Source of the DNA: CAYILR01 sp964364175
GTDB taxonomy: Bacteria > Bdellovibrionota > UBA1018
Assembly (NCBI GenBank): GCA_964364175.1
Contig: CAYILR010000071.1
Coordinates: 1-11,405, forward strand
DNA: 11,405 bases
Direction: 5' to 3'
Part shown: piece by piece, positions 1-5,988 of the stretch
How positions within the stretch are numbered: position 1 is the first letter of the stretch
How the letters are laid out: each line of letters begins with the position of its first letter
Notes under the pieces: generated by a model
What the model was told of the DNA's origin: nothing
The model's input: only the letters and a program-made list of their open reading frames with translations
The model's database searches: none
Translations under genes and position numbers: made by a program

Positions 1-2
1 TC

Positions 3-51
3 CGTCAAAAAATAATCTCAAAAATTTTGACGCGTGACCTCTCCGGGTCAC
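3..51. repeat. Inverted repeats in AT-rich leader
   Basis: An 8-bp inverted repeat CGTCAAAA (3-10) and TTTTGACG (25-32) is followed at once by GTGACC (34-39) and GGTCAC (46-51) around a 6-base spacer. Either could be a regulator's operator or the tail of a transcript from outside the window. There is no T-tract after the second hairpin, so a terminator is not supported. The rest of 52-216 is strongly AT-rich and shows no gene. Confidence 0.35.
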
Positions 52-216
52 AGAATAATACCTGATAATTATTGTATTACATTATACTCTGCAATGGCAA
101 TTGATTTAATAAATATTAACAATTTATTGTAATATACTGTAATTTATCATTTATTTAATATTATGATTGGCTGTTTTTTCAGCAAATTCGTCGTATACTC
201 TCTCAAAAAACAATAG

Positions 217-245
217 TTGACTGTTTTAGTATTTAATGTAATAAT
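217..245 (+). promoter_or_regulatory. Sigma-70-type extended -10 promoter
   Basis: TTGACT (217-222) is a 5/6 match to the -35 box. After exactly 17 bases comes AATAAT (240-245), a 5/6 match to the -10 box, preceded by the extended -10 dinucleotide TG at 237-238. The expected start of transcription is about 251-254, just before the ATG at 256. The -35 box coincides with the TTG that would extend the downstream reading frame, which argues against that TTG as a start codon. Confidence 0.6.
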
Positions 246-255
246 GCGCGCCAAC

Positions 256-1071
256 ATGAAAACAAAAAAAATGATTTTAATGGCAGCAGTTCTCCTCTCC
301 TTCTCCATCGCAGGCGCGATGAAGGCCTCGGCGAAGAGCTACGTAAAATACCTTACAAAGAACGATGTCGTGGGCGTGATTGCGCCAAGTGAGGCATTTG
401 CAGCCAAAGACGCTCTGCTCGGTGAGTTGCTCAATGCAGGTTACACCGTAGTTGATGTGGGTTTGCGAGAAGCCGCCATCAAGGAAATTGCTCATTCTCA
501 GACCGGCCTGACTTCCAACCAGATCCAAGTAGGTGGTTTTTATGCCGCGACCAAGCTAGTTACCCTGGCTAAGGATGGCGATAAAGTCACGATCAAAATA
601 TTGGACGTAGCGACCGGCTCTCTTGTGGGAAAATGGACCGAAAACGATGAAAACGCCTCTCTCGACAAATTCTTTGATTCGATTGATGTCGCATCTGCTG
701 TAGGAGCGAAATCAGAAAATGTCGTGGTTTATAAAGATGGAACAGTGTTGGTTGCTGGGTTTTCTTATAAATTTCAGTGCACTTATAACTACTCAGATGA
801 CAGCTGCATCAGTACAAACAATGGCCGATTTCAATTAGTCTATCGCAGCTCTTATAGCAGTCAAATTACATTGCTATCAAAAGACGACAGAGCTGGCACT
901 ATAAGCAAGGCGCCGACAGCCTACCTTGATGGCGGCCTATCCCTTATGCAATCAGTTACTCGATTGGCAGGACTGGCTAGCAACGAAATCGATTTCAGAA
1001 TTCTCTTCAAAACCGATGGCACTTTTTGCTACGGACTCAAAGGCGCTGTCATGCAGTGCTACAAAAAATAG
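256..1071 (+). CDS. Secreted protein with possible CsgG-like domain
   Basis: This 271-residue protein has an N-terminal signal peptide: a Lys-rich start, a hydrophobic core, and likely cleavage after ASA at about residue 26. Residues about 45-130 alternate helix and strand in a pattern resembling the CsgG/LpoB-type periplasmic fold: a LLGELLNAGYTVVD segment, an IAHSQTGL segment, then a strand ending in DVATGSLVGKW. The match is by eye and tentative. The C-terminal part has four cysteines (175, 184, 258, 268) that could form two disulfides, and two similar stretches, VYKDGTVLVAG and LFKTDGTFCYG. ATG 256 was chosen over the upstream TTG 217, which lies in a promoter -35 box. ATG 271 is also possible. 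No Shine-Dalgarno precedes any of them. The gene is monocistronic, with a hairpin downstream. Function unknown; probably periplasmic or outer-membrane associated. Confidence 0.7.
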   Translation: MKTKKMILMAAVLLSFSIAGAMKASAKSYVKYLTKNDVVGVIAPSEAFAAKDALLGELLNAGYTVVDVGLREAAIKEIAHSQTGLTSNQIQVGGFYAATKLVTLAKDGDKVTIKILDVATGSLVGKWTENDENASLDKFFDSIDVASAVGAKSENVVVYKDGTVLVAGFSYKFQCTYNYSDDSCISTNNGRFQLVYRSSYSSQITLLSKDDRAGTISKAPTAYLDGGLSLMQSVTRLAGLASNEIDFRILFKTDGTFCYGLKGAVMQCYKK

Positions 1072-1132
1072 AGATACAGAAGTGACTAACCTTTAGACAG
1101 GCGTTTAATTTCAAATCGATTTCCTGCACTCG

Positions 1133-1159
1133 AAAACAACCCTATCCGGGTCTTGTTTT
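1133..1159 (+). terminator. Possible intrinsic terminator
   Basis: AAAACAA-CCC pairs with GGG-TC-TTGTTTT: 7 plus 3 base pairs, a 2-base bulge, and a TATCC loop. It starts 62 bases after the stop codon of the upstream gene and its 3' arm ends in TTTT within an AT-rich stretch. The bulge and A/T-rich stem make it a weak structure. Confidence 0.4.
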
Positions 1160-1176
1160 AAATAATATTTATTTAA

Positions 1177-1189
1177 TATCAACAACTTA
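1177..1189 (+). promoter_or_regulatory. Candidate IHF site
   Basis: TATCAACAACTTA fits the IHF consensus WATCAANNNNTTR at every fixed position and has an A/T tract (1158-1178) on its 5' side, as IHF sites often do. It is centred about 50 bases upstream of the start predicted from the adjacent sigma-54 element, where IHF bends DNA to bring a distant activator to RpoN polymerase. The sequence match is direct; binding is inferred. Confidence 0.45.
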
Positions 1190-1206
1190 ACCCCGTTGTG
1201 TCATTT

Positions 1207-1223
1207 TTGGCCCTGGGCTTGCA
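1207..1223 (+). promoter_or_regulatory. Candidate sigma-54 (RpoN) -24/-12 promoter
   Basis: TTGGCCCTGGGCTTGCA matches YTGGCACGNNNNTTGCW except for two positions in the less conserved middle. The invariant GG (1209-1210) and GC (1221-1222) are separated by exactly 10 bases, as RpoN requires. Transcription would start near 1234, about 80 bases before the lipoprotein ATG. No convincing sigma-70 promoter was seen for that gene. Confidence 0.5.
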
Positions 1224-1297
1224 TTACCTAGTCTCAGTGGAACAGTAGCGATGCACTGGACGTGAAACATGCTGCCGTTCGATGTGAAGAGAAAAAC

Positions 1298-1305
1298 AGA
1301 GAGGG
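1298..1305 (+). promoter_or_regulatory. Ribosome binding site deciding the start
   Basis: AGAGAGGG lies 8 bases before ATG 1314, a normal Shine-Dalgarno distance. The in-frame ATG at 1269 has only a poor GGA upstream, so 1314 is preferred. Confidence 0.6.
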
Positions 1306-1313
1306 TTATTTTT

Positions 1314-2036
1314 ATGTTGTACCTATTGAAGAAAATTAAATTCAGGAAATTTAGCCGCAAGAGCGGGGATCAAAAAACTGATCGTTATGCCCTTGCCAGC
1401 GCAATTCTGTTGTCGGCACTCATGACTGCTTGCGGAGGTTCTGCATCACGCAGCACCCAAACCACAAGCGCGTCCCCGAGTAGCACGGGCAGCACTAGCG
1501 CTACCCCGGCTCCCACGCCATCTTATGGAACCACTGTCCAGAGCCAGACGGCTGGAAGCGATACCAACTTCCTGCCATCCATATCTCTGGATTTTTCGAC
1601 TTACGGATTGGATACATTCCAATCTCAGCCGATCTTGACAGACAACCAGCTCAAGGTGCGAGTCAGTGCTCTTCCTGCCGGAAAAGCCATGGGCTCCAAC
1701 AATACTGCGAACTACAACTGTATTGTGTATGAAGTATCCTTGAAAAATTCGAACGGTGTAACGCTGAAAACCGAAACCGTCGCTCTTAGCGTCGATGGCA
1801 AAGGAAACCAACTCTGTCCGAGCGCACCCAAAGAAAAAATCGTCGATTTCTCTGCCTACATGACTGCCGGCCACAGTGCGATGACCGTGACTGCAAAAGG
1901 CACGCTGTACGACTACTACGCGCAGTTTGGTTACTACTGGTTGTTCGCGATCTACGACCAAGTGGTCAACGGCCAGCGAGCCGCCCACAACGTCAAAGGC
2001 AACCTGTCTGTGCAGGTCAACGGTTCTGGTTCCTAA
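1314..2036 (+). CDS. Putative lipoprotein with Ser/Thr-rich linker
   Basis: This 240-residue protein has a long basic N-terminus, a hydrophobic stretch (about residues 25-38), and an LMTAC lipobox whose Cys40 would be lipidated. Met at the -3 position makes the lipobox slightly atypical. After CGG comes a Ser/Thr/Ala/Pro-rich low-complexity tether (about 42-80), then a region of about 150 residues rich in predicted beta strand, aromatics and Gly, with two cysteines (136 and 168) that may pair. The family is not recognised; an adhesin-like or structural surface role is possible but unproven. The start at 1314 is chosen on the Shine-Dalgarno; starting at ATG 1269 would add 15 residues. Upstream lie a sigma-54 element and an IHF match, suggesting activator-dependent expression. 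The gene converges on the next one, with a 26-base gap and no clear hairpin between them. Confidence 0.75.
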   Translation: MLYLLKKIKFRKFSRKSGDQKTDRYALASAILLSALMTACGGSASRSTQTTSASPSSTGSTSATPAPTPSYGTTVQSQTAGSDTNFLPSISLDFSTYGLDTFQSQPILTDNQLKVRVSALPAGKAMGSNNTANYNCIVYEVSLKNSNGVTLKTETVALSVDGKGNQLCPSAPKEKIVDFSAYMTAGHSAMTVTAKGTLYDYYAQFGYYWLFAIYDQVVNGQRAAHNVKGNLSVQVNGSGS

Positions 2037-2062
2037 TCCAAAAAAGTCCCTTAGCCCCCCTC

Positions 2063-3094
2063 CTAACCTAGCAGAGGACGGATCACGGAACTCAGATCCT
2101 CCTCCTGCTGGTGTGGAAAATGGCCTGTCTTGATCTTTCTGATCGCTTCCCAAAACTTCACCCAATTTTTCCCGGATCGCTCCCAAAGCTTTTCCAACTC
2201 CGGAATCCCCGTCTGATAGGTTTTGAACTGCATCATATTGGCGTTATTGAGTGACTGCCCGTAAGCAGATGCTGCTTCGAGTTTTTTGAGAATCTCTTGT
2301 TTCTGAGTGCTTTTTTCGCTATCCGAACTCGACGAAGAATAAATTTTTTCTAAATCTAAATATGCTTTGTGAAAATTTTCTTCCAATTTTTCTGATTTTT
2401 TTTGTGAATGAGACCAAGAAAGATACTCCTCAGATTCCGGACCAAATTTTTTAAGAAGAAACTCCTCCGCCAATCGATCCCCCACAAATGAAGCCAAGCT
2501 TTCATTGAACGGCGTCTGCGCCGGAATATAGAATGTAGCATGCACCGATTCGTGCAAAATCACTTCAGCCAAATACCCCTGTGCGTGAGTCCCTTCCAAA
2601 ATCATGCTCGACAAAACCGGATCCTGAAACCAACCCAGAGTAGAAAACGCACGAACTCCGCGTACGCTCACGTCCAGGCCTTCTTGCTTGAGCGTCTCAG
2701 CAAATTTTTTGGCGTCCTCTTCGTGAAACCACCCGAGATAAGGAACACTACCGACAAATGGAAACTCCCATATTTTGGGTTCAAACTTCAGAGGAGCACA
2801 AGCAGTCACCGTATAAACCACATAGGGTCGATCGAGGGGAACATACCTGAGATAGTTAGGAGTTGTCTCAAGCCCCTGATCCTCCCCAAATTTCTTGATC
2901 TCAGCAATACTCTCGAGCAACACACGCGTCCGAGGAGAAACGCCATCCTTCTTCAAATAATCCGAAATCAGCACCGCCCGATTGCTCAATCCAACCTGCC
3001 CCCGCCCCGCCTGCCACAAATACTTTACGCTCGAACAACCCATTCCCCCGATCACTAAAATGAATGTAAGGATAAGTCTTTGTATGATCTTCAT
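2063..3094 (-). CDS. Putative aminopeptidase lipoprotein (HExxH family)
   Basis: This 343-residue protein has a signal peptide ending in a GGMGC lipobox (Cys20). It is followed by YLWQAGRGQ, the hallmark start of the COG4324 / Pfam Aminopep family of predicted zinc aminopeptidases. The zinc motif HESVH is at residues 181-185, and the downstream NESLASFVG segment (197-205) supplies the likely third ligand, Glu198. Full length matches the family as remembered. The family's peptidase activity is predicted, not well characterised. The protein should face the periplasm on a membrane. AGGTGA, seven bases before the ATG, is a good Shine-Dalgarno. It is the last gene of the minus-strand envelope cluster, 129 bases behind the barrel gene, and that gap is filled by a long hairpin which could separate or attenuate its expression. 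Confidence 0.85.
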   Translation of the reverse strand: MKIIQRLILTFILVIGGMGCSSVKYLWQAGRGQVGLSNRAVLISDYLKKDGVSPRTRVLLESIAEIKKFGEDQGLETTPNYLRYVPLDRPYVVYTVTACAPLKFEPKIWEFPFVGSVPYLGWFHEEDAKKFAETLKQEGLDVSVRGVRAFSTLGWFQDPVLSSMILEGTHAQGYLAEVILHESVHATFYIPAQTPFNESLASFVGDRLAEEFLLKKFGPESEEYLSWSHSQKKSEKLEENFHKAYLDLEKIYSSSSSDSEKSTQKQEILKKLEAASAYGQSLNNANMMQFKTYQTGIPELEKLWERSGKNWVKFWEAIRKIKTGHFPHQQEEDLSSVIRPLLG

Positions 3095-3111
3095 TTTGAT
3101 TCACCTATATT

Positions 3112-3212
3112 GCGAGAGTTTTTATTCCGGGGACCCGGTTCACGCGTCCCGGAGGGACAAAAGCGTGAGCGCACGATGCGCGCAGCGGCGTCTCCGGAAT
3201 AAAAACTCTCGC
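3112..3212. repeat. Long hairpin element 1, three-way-junction top
   Basis: A perfect 19-bp inverted repeat (3112-3130 and 3194-3212, arm GCGAGAGTTTTTATTCCGG) encloses 63 GC-rich bases. Inside are a nested hairpin, TCACGC/GCGTGA (3140-3168) around GTCCC-GGA-GGGAC, and a mini-hairpin, GCGCA-CGA-TGCGC (3169-3181). The element starts 11 bases after the barrel gene's stop and ends just before the aminopeptidase gene's Shine-Dalgarno. A transcript would carry it as a large structure. There is no T-tract after either arm, so it is not a standard terminator. No flanking target duplication is evident. Its core resembles that of the element at 5707-5825. Confidence 0.9.
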
Positions 3213-3223
3213 GATACTTTGTG

Positions 3224-3784
3224 TCAGAAGTAAAAAGAAGTACCCAGATTCGCACCCACGTTGTCCTTCCAAGAAGATATTCGGCCCCCAGTCAAATAAC
3301 TAGTAGCCTCACCATTCACCGAAAATGACCGAGTCAAAAATATCTTCAACCCCGCACCAATGATCGCAGTCAGCGCATCATACCTTGCCACAGGACGATA
3401 ACCCCCCGCATAGGTCCCACTCGCATCCCGATTTAATTGTCCAAACCCCAATTTCAGGAAAGGCTGAACAGGAAATTTTCGGCTCGCCAAGTATTGCACA
3501 ATGTTCAAGCTATAAATCTTGTCCTGAAAAAGCGTATCCTCGGTGTTTGCAATTTTATTTCGATAAGCGACGTCTTGGTAGGAGAATTCAAGCTCCGTCA
3601 CAGGCAAAAGCATGTACCCAATTCCCATAGAATATCTTCGAGTCCAGCTATAGCTTTTGGGCCCGAAATTGCTTCTTGAGTATGAGGCAGCTAGCGAGAC
3701 ATCGAAGCCTAACGCAAACGCTGGCGTTGATTGAGCCACGAGTAGAGATAAAACAATTAGAATAAGGCCAAATGACTTTTTCAT
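3224..3784 (-). CDS. Small outer-membrane beta-barrel protein
   Basis: This 186-residue protein has a clear signal peptide (Lys-rich start, hydrophobic core, cleavage after AFA at about residue 24). The mature part of about 162 residues has alternating amphipathic strands separated by turns rich in Gly, Asn and Asp. It ends in SFYF, the C-terminal Phe signature recognised by the BAM machinery. The size fits an eight-stranded barrel of the OmpA-N/OmpW/OMP_b-brl type; the exact family is not recognised. GGGAGAGG just before the ATG is a strong Shine-Dalgarno. It lies 62 bases downstream of the FecR-domain gene on the same strand, with no hairpin between, so cotranscription is likely. A long hairpin begins 11 bases after its stop. 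Substrate or structural role unknown. Confidence 0.8.
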   Translation of the reverse strand: MKKSFGLILIVLSLLVAQSTPAFALGFDVSLAASYSRSNFGPKSYSWTRRYSMGIGYMLLPVTELEFSYQDVAYRNKIANTEDTLFQDKIYSLNIVQYLASRKFPVQPFLKLGFGQLNRDASGTYAGGYRPVARYDALTAIIGAGLKIFLTRSFSVNGEATSYLTGGRISSWKDNVGANLGTSFYF

Positions 3785-3846
3785 ATCCTCTCCCTGTTCC
3801 TTGGGAAATCCACTACTTTACTATTCCTATAGATGACTCCTCTAGA

Positions 3847-4884
3847 CTACTCCTCCAGCTTGACCTCCGAAATTTCTTTCAAAAGATCCGTCCTTCTCTT
3901 TTCAAAAATCCGTGTCTTCTCTTTCCAGCGACGCGCCAAGTAGTCATCCTCTGAGGCATGATGACTGGCTGGTGCACGCGAATAATCTGACTGCCGCCGC
4001 TCCTTCTCTTCCGAGCTTTTTGAGTCAGCTCCAGGAACCGAGGCAAACTTGCGATTCATTCTCGAACTCGCTACATTCGTCGCCTTGGAAATCCAACCCT
4101 CTTCTACATGTAACGCAAAAAGCTTCGGACGCAAAGACGCGACTGACGCTGCCTTGGGCGTTGTGGGTGATATTCGTTTGAGATTGGCATGAAACGTCGT
4201 GGACTCGCCGGGTTTCAACGTGATTCGAGCTTGATCCGAGAAACGATTTTCCAGCGATGGCTGGCCTTCAACCGCCGTCAGTTGTGTGAACGCATCTTGC
4301 TCCTGATAAATCAACATTCCTGATGCATTTTTCATTCGCACGCGGCTATTGGCAGTTGCCATTCTGAGTTCGCCTTGCCCTTGCGAAGCTCGCCCGTATA
4401 AAATTCCCTTGAAAACGGTCAGATGCTCGTCGTTCGCAGCTACCTTGAGGAAGCTATCGGGACCAATTTGAATTTGAAATCCCGCGCGATGGCGAATACG
4501 AATCCAACCCTGGGCAGTCGACACCCACGAATCACACTCGAGATCTGAACGCTCGTGCACAGGCAACAAAGTTTTGCGATCTGAACTCAGAACTTCCACC
4601 ACACCCTCAACGTTCTCAATCACTCCGCACATGCCCTGTCGGGTATAATCTGATTTTTTAGGTTTGGACTCTGAGGCTGGAGCACGATGAGGCTGGTCCG
4701 ATTCTTCATCATGCTCGGCCTGCTCATGTTCAGCCAATTGCTTCTGAATCGGGACCGCCTTGGGATGAGCCTCGCCCTGTGCGGCAGCTTCTGAATGGTC
4801 GTTCGCCAGCGCTATTCCAGAATTCAATAGTGCCAGAACAAGCCCAAGGCTAATGATGGCTTGCTGTTTTACGGCCATGACCAT
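3847..4884 (-). CDS. Secreted FecR-domain protein
   Basis: This 345-residue protein has a signal peptide with cleavage after ALA at about residue 27. It is followed by a His/Glu/Ala-rich, probably disordered stretch (28-75). Residues about 84-150 match a FecR domain: GVVEVLSSDRKTLLPV, then a STAQGWIRIR strand and IQIGPDSFLKV. A second beta-rich section with VEGQP and LKPGEST turns runs to about 232. The tail is charged and likely helical (about 285-345). FecR domains in single secreted proteins usually act as periplasmic scaffolds or sensors rather than iron regulators, and no FecI sigma factor is nearby. The start is set by GGGAGG six bases before ATG 4884. The first 35 bases lie inside the upstream gene, implying translational coupling. 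Exact function unknown. Confidence 0.8.
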   Translation of the reverse strand: MVMAVKQQAIISLGLVLALLNSGIALANDHSEAAAQGEAHPKAVPIQKQLAEHEQAEHDEESDQPHRAPASESKPKKSDYTRQGMCGVIENVEGVVEVLSSDRKTLLPVHERSDLECDSWVSTAQGWIRIRHRAGFQIQIGPDSFLKVAANDEHLTVFKGILYGRASQGQGELRMATANSRVRMKNASGMLIYQEQDAFTQLTAVEGQPSLENRFSDQARITLKPGESTTFHANLKRISPTTPKAASVASLRPKLFALHVEEGWISKATNVASSRMNRKFASVPGADSKSSEEKERRQSDYSRAPASHHASEDDYLARRWKEKTRIFEKRRTDLLKEISEVKLEE

Positions 4885-5647
4885 GCTTCGCCTCCCGCGA
4901 ATTTATCCAACTGGCTTCGATCGAATGCGGATGGTGATCCAGCAACTCCGTGAGCCATTTTTGAGATTCCGTTTTGTTATCCAATTTTCTTTCTGTGAGC
5001 GCCTTCCAGAGTCTACCCTGTGCCATGTACTGGAGTGTTTCTCGCTCTTCCGGTTGCTTGAGCAACTCACCCAAAAGCCGGTTGGCATGATTGAGATGAT
5101 CCAAGTGATACCAACAGACTGCCGTCAACAGTAAGTTTCGGGGAGTTCTAAAATTCCTGTCCTGGCGACCCAATAATCGGTGCATCAGCACAACCGATCG
5201 TTCGTAGTCACCTTTTTTGAAATAATCGGCGGCAAGCGCCAGCATTTGATGGTGCGGCAAACTGATGGGAGCATGATAATCGATACTCGCCAACGTGCGC
5301 GCAATAGGAGTCCCGGCTTCCTCCTCGAGCTCTTCCGCTAGTTCTGAAGTCTCTCCGTCCGCAGCACTTGCAGCTTTTCTAAATTGATCTGCTTTCAGCT
5401 TAGAGCGAAGCTTGAGGTTTTCAAGTCTGAGGTAAGCATTCTCAGAATGAGAACGCTCCAGCTCCACCAGCTTGTCGCCCACAGAGTGGAACGCGTGGGC
5501 ATAAGTCCCCTTGAACCAAGTCCAAGCACTTCTAGAGAACTGATAGGTGACAAAGCTCAGCCCCGCTGCACCCAGCACCGCCCAAGCTACGACAAAAATC
5601 TTCTTTCTCTTGGTCCATGAGGGACCTTGAGCTACGTGAGGCTCCAT
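4850..5647 (-). CDS. Membrane-anchored coiled-coil, TPR-like protein
   Basis: This 265-residue protein begins with a short Lys-ending cytoplasmic stretch, then one transmembrane helix (about 17-36). A heptad-like, Leu/Glu-rich coiled coil (about 56-90) and an acidic linker (97-112) follow. Residues about 131-240 form helical pairs resembling tetratricopeptide repeats, including LALAADYFKKGDYERSVVLM, a good TPR-type signature. The C-terminus is His-rich. By the positive-inside rule the bulk lies outside the inner membrane, in the periplasm. It is probably a scaffold for protein interactions; no enzyme motif is seen. It heads the minus-strand envelope cluster and overlaps the FecR-domain gene by 35 bases, suggesting their products work together. 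The Shine-Dalgarno is weak (GAG-rich), so the start is likely but not certain. A clear promoter was not found. Confidence 0.75.
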   Translation of the reverse strand: MEPHVAQGPSWTKRKKIFVVAWAVLGAAGLSFVTYQFSRSAWTWFKGTYAHAFHSVGDKLVELERSHSENAYLRLENLKLRSKLKADQFRKAASAADGETSELAEELEEEAGTPIARTLASIDYHAPISLPHHQMLALAADYFKKGDYERSVVLMHRLLGRQDRNFRTPRNLLLTAVCWYHLDHLNHANRLLGELLKQPEERETLQYMAQGRLWKALTERKLDNKTESQKWLTELLDHHPHSIEASWINSREAKHGHGRKTASHH

Positions 5648-5706
5648 CTCATTAAGCTCTTCGTCCTAGAAATGTCCGAACTTAATAAGAAATGTGCTTT
5701 ATCCAG

Positions 5707-5825
5707 TTCTAAGTCTCGGGTTTCTTTAGAGCGAATAGTCGATGCATGCATCGTGCATCTCGCTGTGCGGCATCGTGCCGCCGCTCGAATCGACTATTCG
5801 CTCTAAAGAAACCCGAGACTTAGAA
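5707..5825. repeat. Long hairpin element 2, 36-bp perfect stem
   Basis: Positions 5707-5742 are the exact reverse complement of 5790-5825, 36 bp without a mismatch. The 47-base loop holds two mini-hairpins, ATGCA-TCG-TGCAT (5746-5758) and GCGGCA-TCG-TGCCGC (5767-5781), giving a three-way-junction top. It sits in a 341-base gap between the sdh operon terminator and the TPR-like gene, where nothing else gene-like is seen. The block CGCTGTGCGGCATCGTGCCGC (5761-5781 without its last C) matches, on the opposite strand, the core at 3169-3187. There is no transposase and no evident target-site duplication. It could be a non-autonomous mobile element, a structured RNA or a DNA cruciform. Confidence 0.95.
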
Positions 5826-5889
5826 TGAATAGGTTATATTTAACAATAGGATAGGCAAATTCTTGTTCTCGTTTTTGTGAACGGGGATA

Positions 5890-5909
5890 AAAATTGCTCG
5901 CGCGATTTT
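5890..5909. repeat. Small TCGC-loop hairpin
   Basis: AAAATTGC and GCGATTTT form an 8-bp stem with one T-G wobble, closed by the loop TCGC. The same GC-WCGC-GC top occurs in the two hairpins at 11304-11345. Its position directly beyond the sdh terminator, outside coding sequence, suggests a short dispersed intergenic repeat. Confidence 0.6.
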
Positions 5910-5921
5910 CAAGAGCAGTAC

Positions 5922-5944
5922 AAAAAGGTGGCCCCCACCTTTTT
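5922..5944 (-). terminator. Bidirectional intrinsic terminator after sdhB
   Basis: AAAAAGGTGG and CCACCTTTTT form a perfect 10-bp stem around a CCC loop. Read on the minus strand, GGTGG pairs with CCACC and is followed by TTTTTG, 44 bases after the sdhB stop codon. The symmetric A and T tracts would also stop plus-strand transcription. Confidence 0.85.
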
Positions 5945-5988
5945 CCCTGGAACCTGCGTCAAAAACCCAGCGTCTTATGATCAGTTGA

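Noticed and set aside
217..255. TTG start at 217 for the first gene
   Set aside because: The TTG is part of a -35 box, the added residues precede a normal signal peptide, and no Shine-Dalgarno is present.
1225..1247. Sigma-70 promoter starting at TTGCAT 1219
   Set aside because: The hexamer at the correct spacing (ACAGTA) is a poor -10, and the same bases fit the sigma-54 element better.
1446..2186. 246-residue reading frame on the minus strand
   Set aside because: It lies opposite the lipoprotein gene and runs past its end, has no recognisable domain or start signal, and its composition fits an antisense shadow.
2540..3058. 172-residue plus-strand frame opposite the aminopeptidase gene
   Set aside because: The opposite frame has a lipobox, HESVH motif and Shine-Dalgarno; this one has none.
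3112..3212. Hairpin element 1 as an intrinsic terminator
   Set aside because: The loop is 63 bases and no T-tract follows either arm, so the usual mechanism does not fit; it is kept as a repeat.
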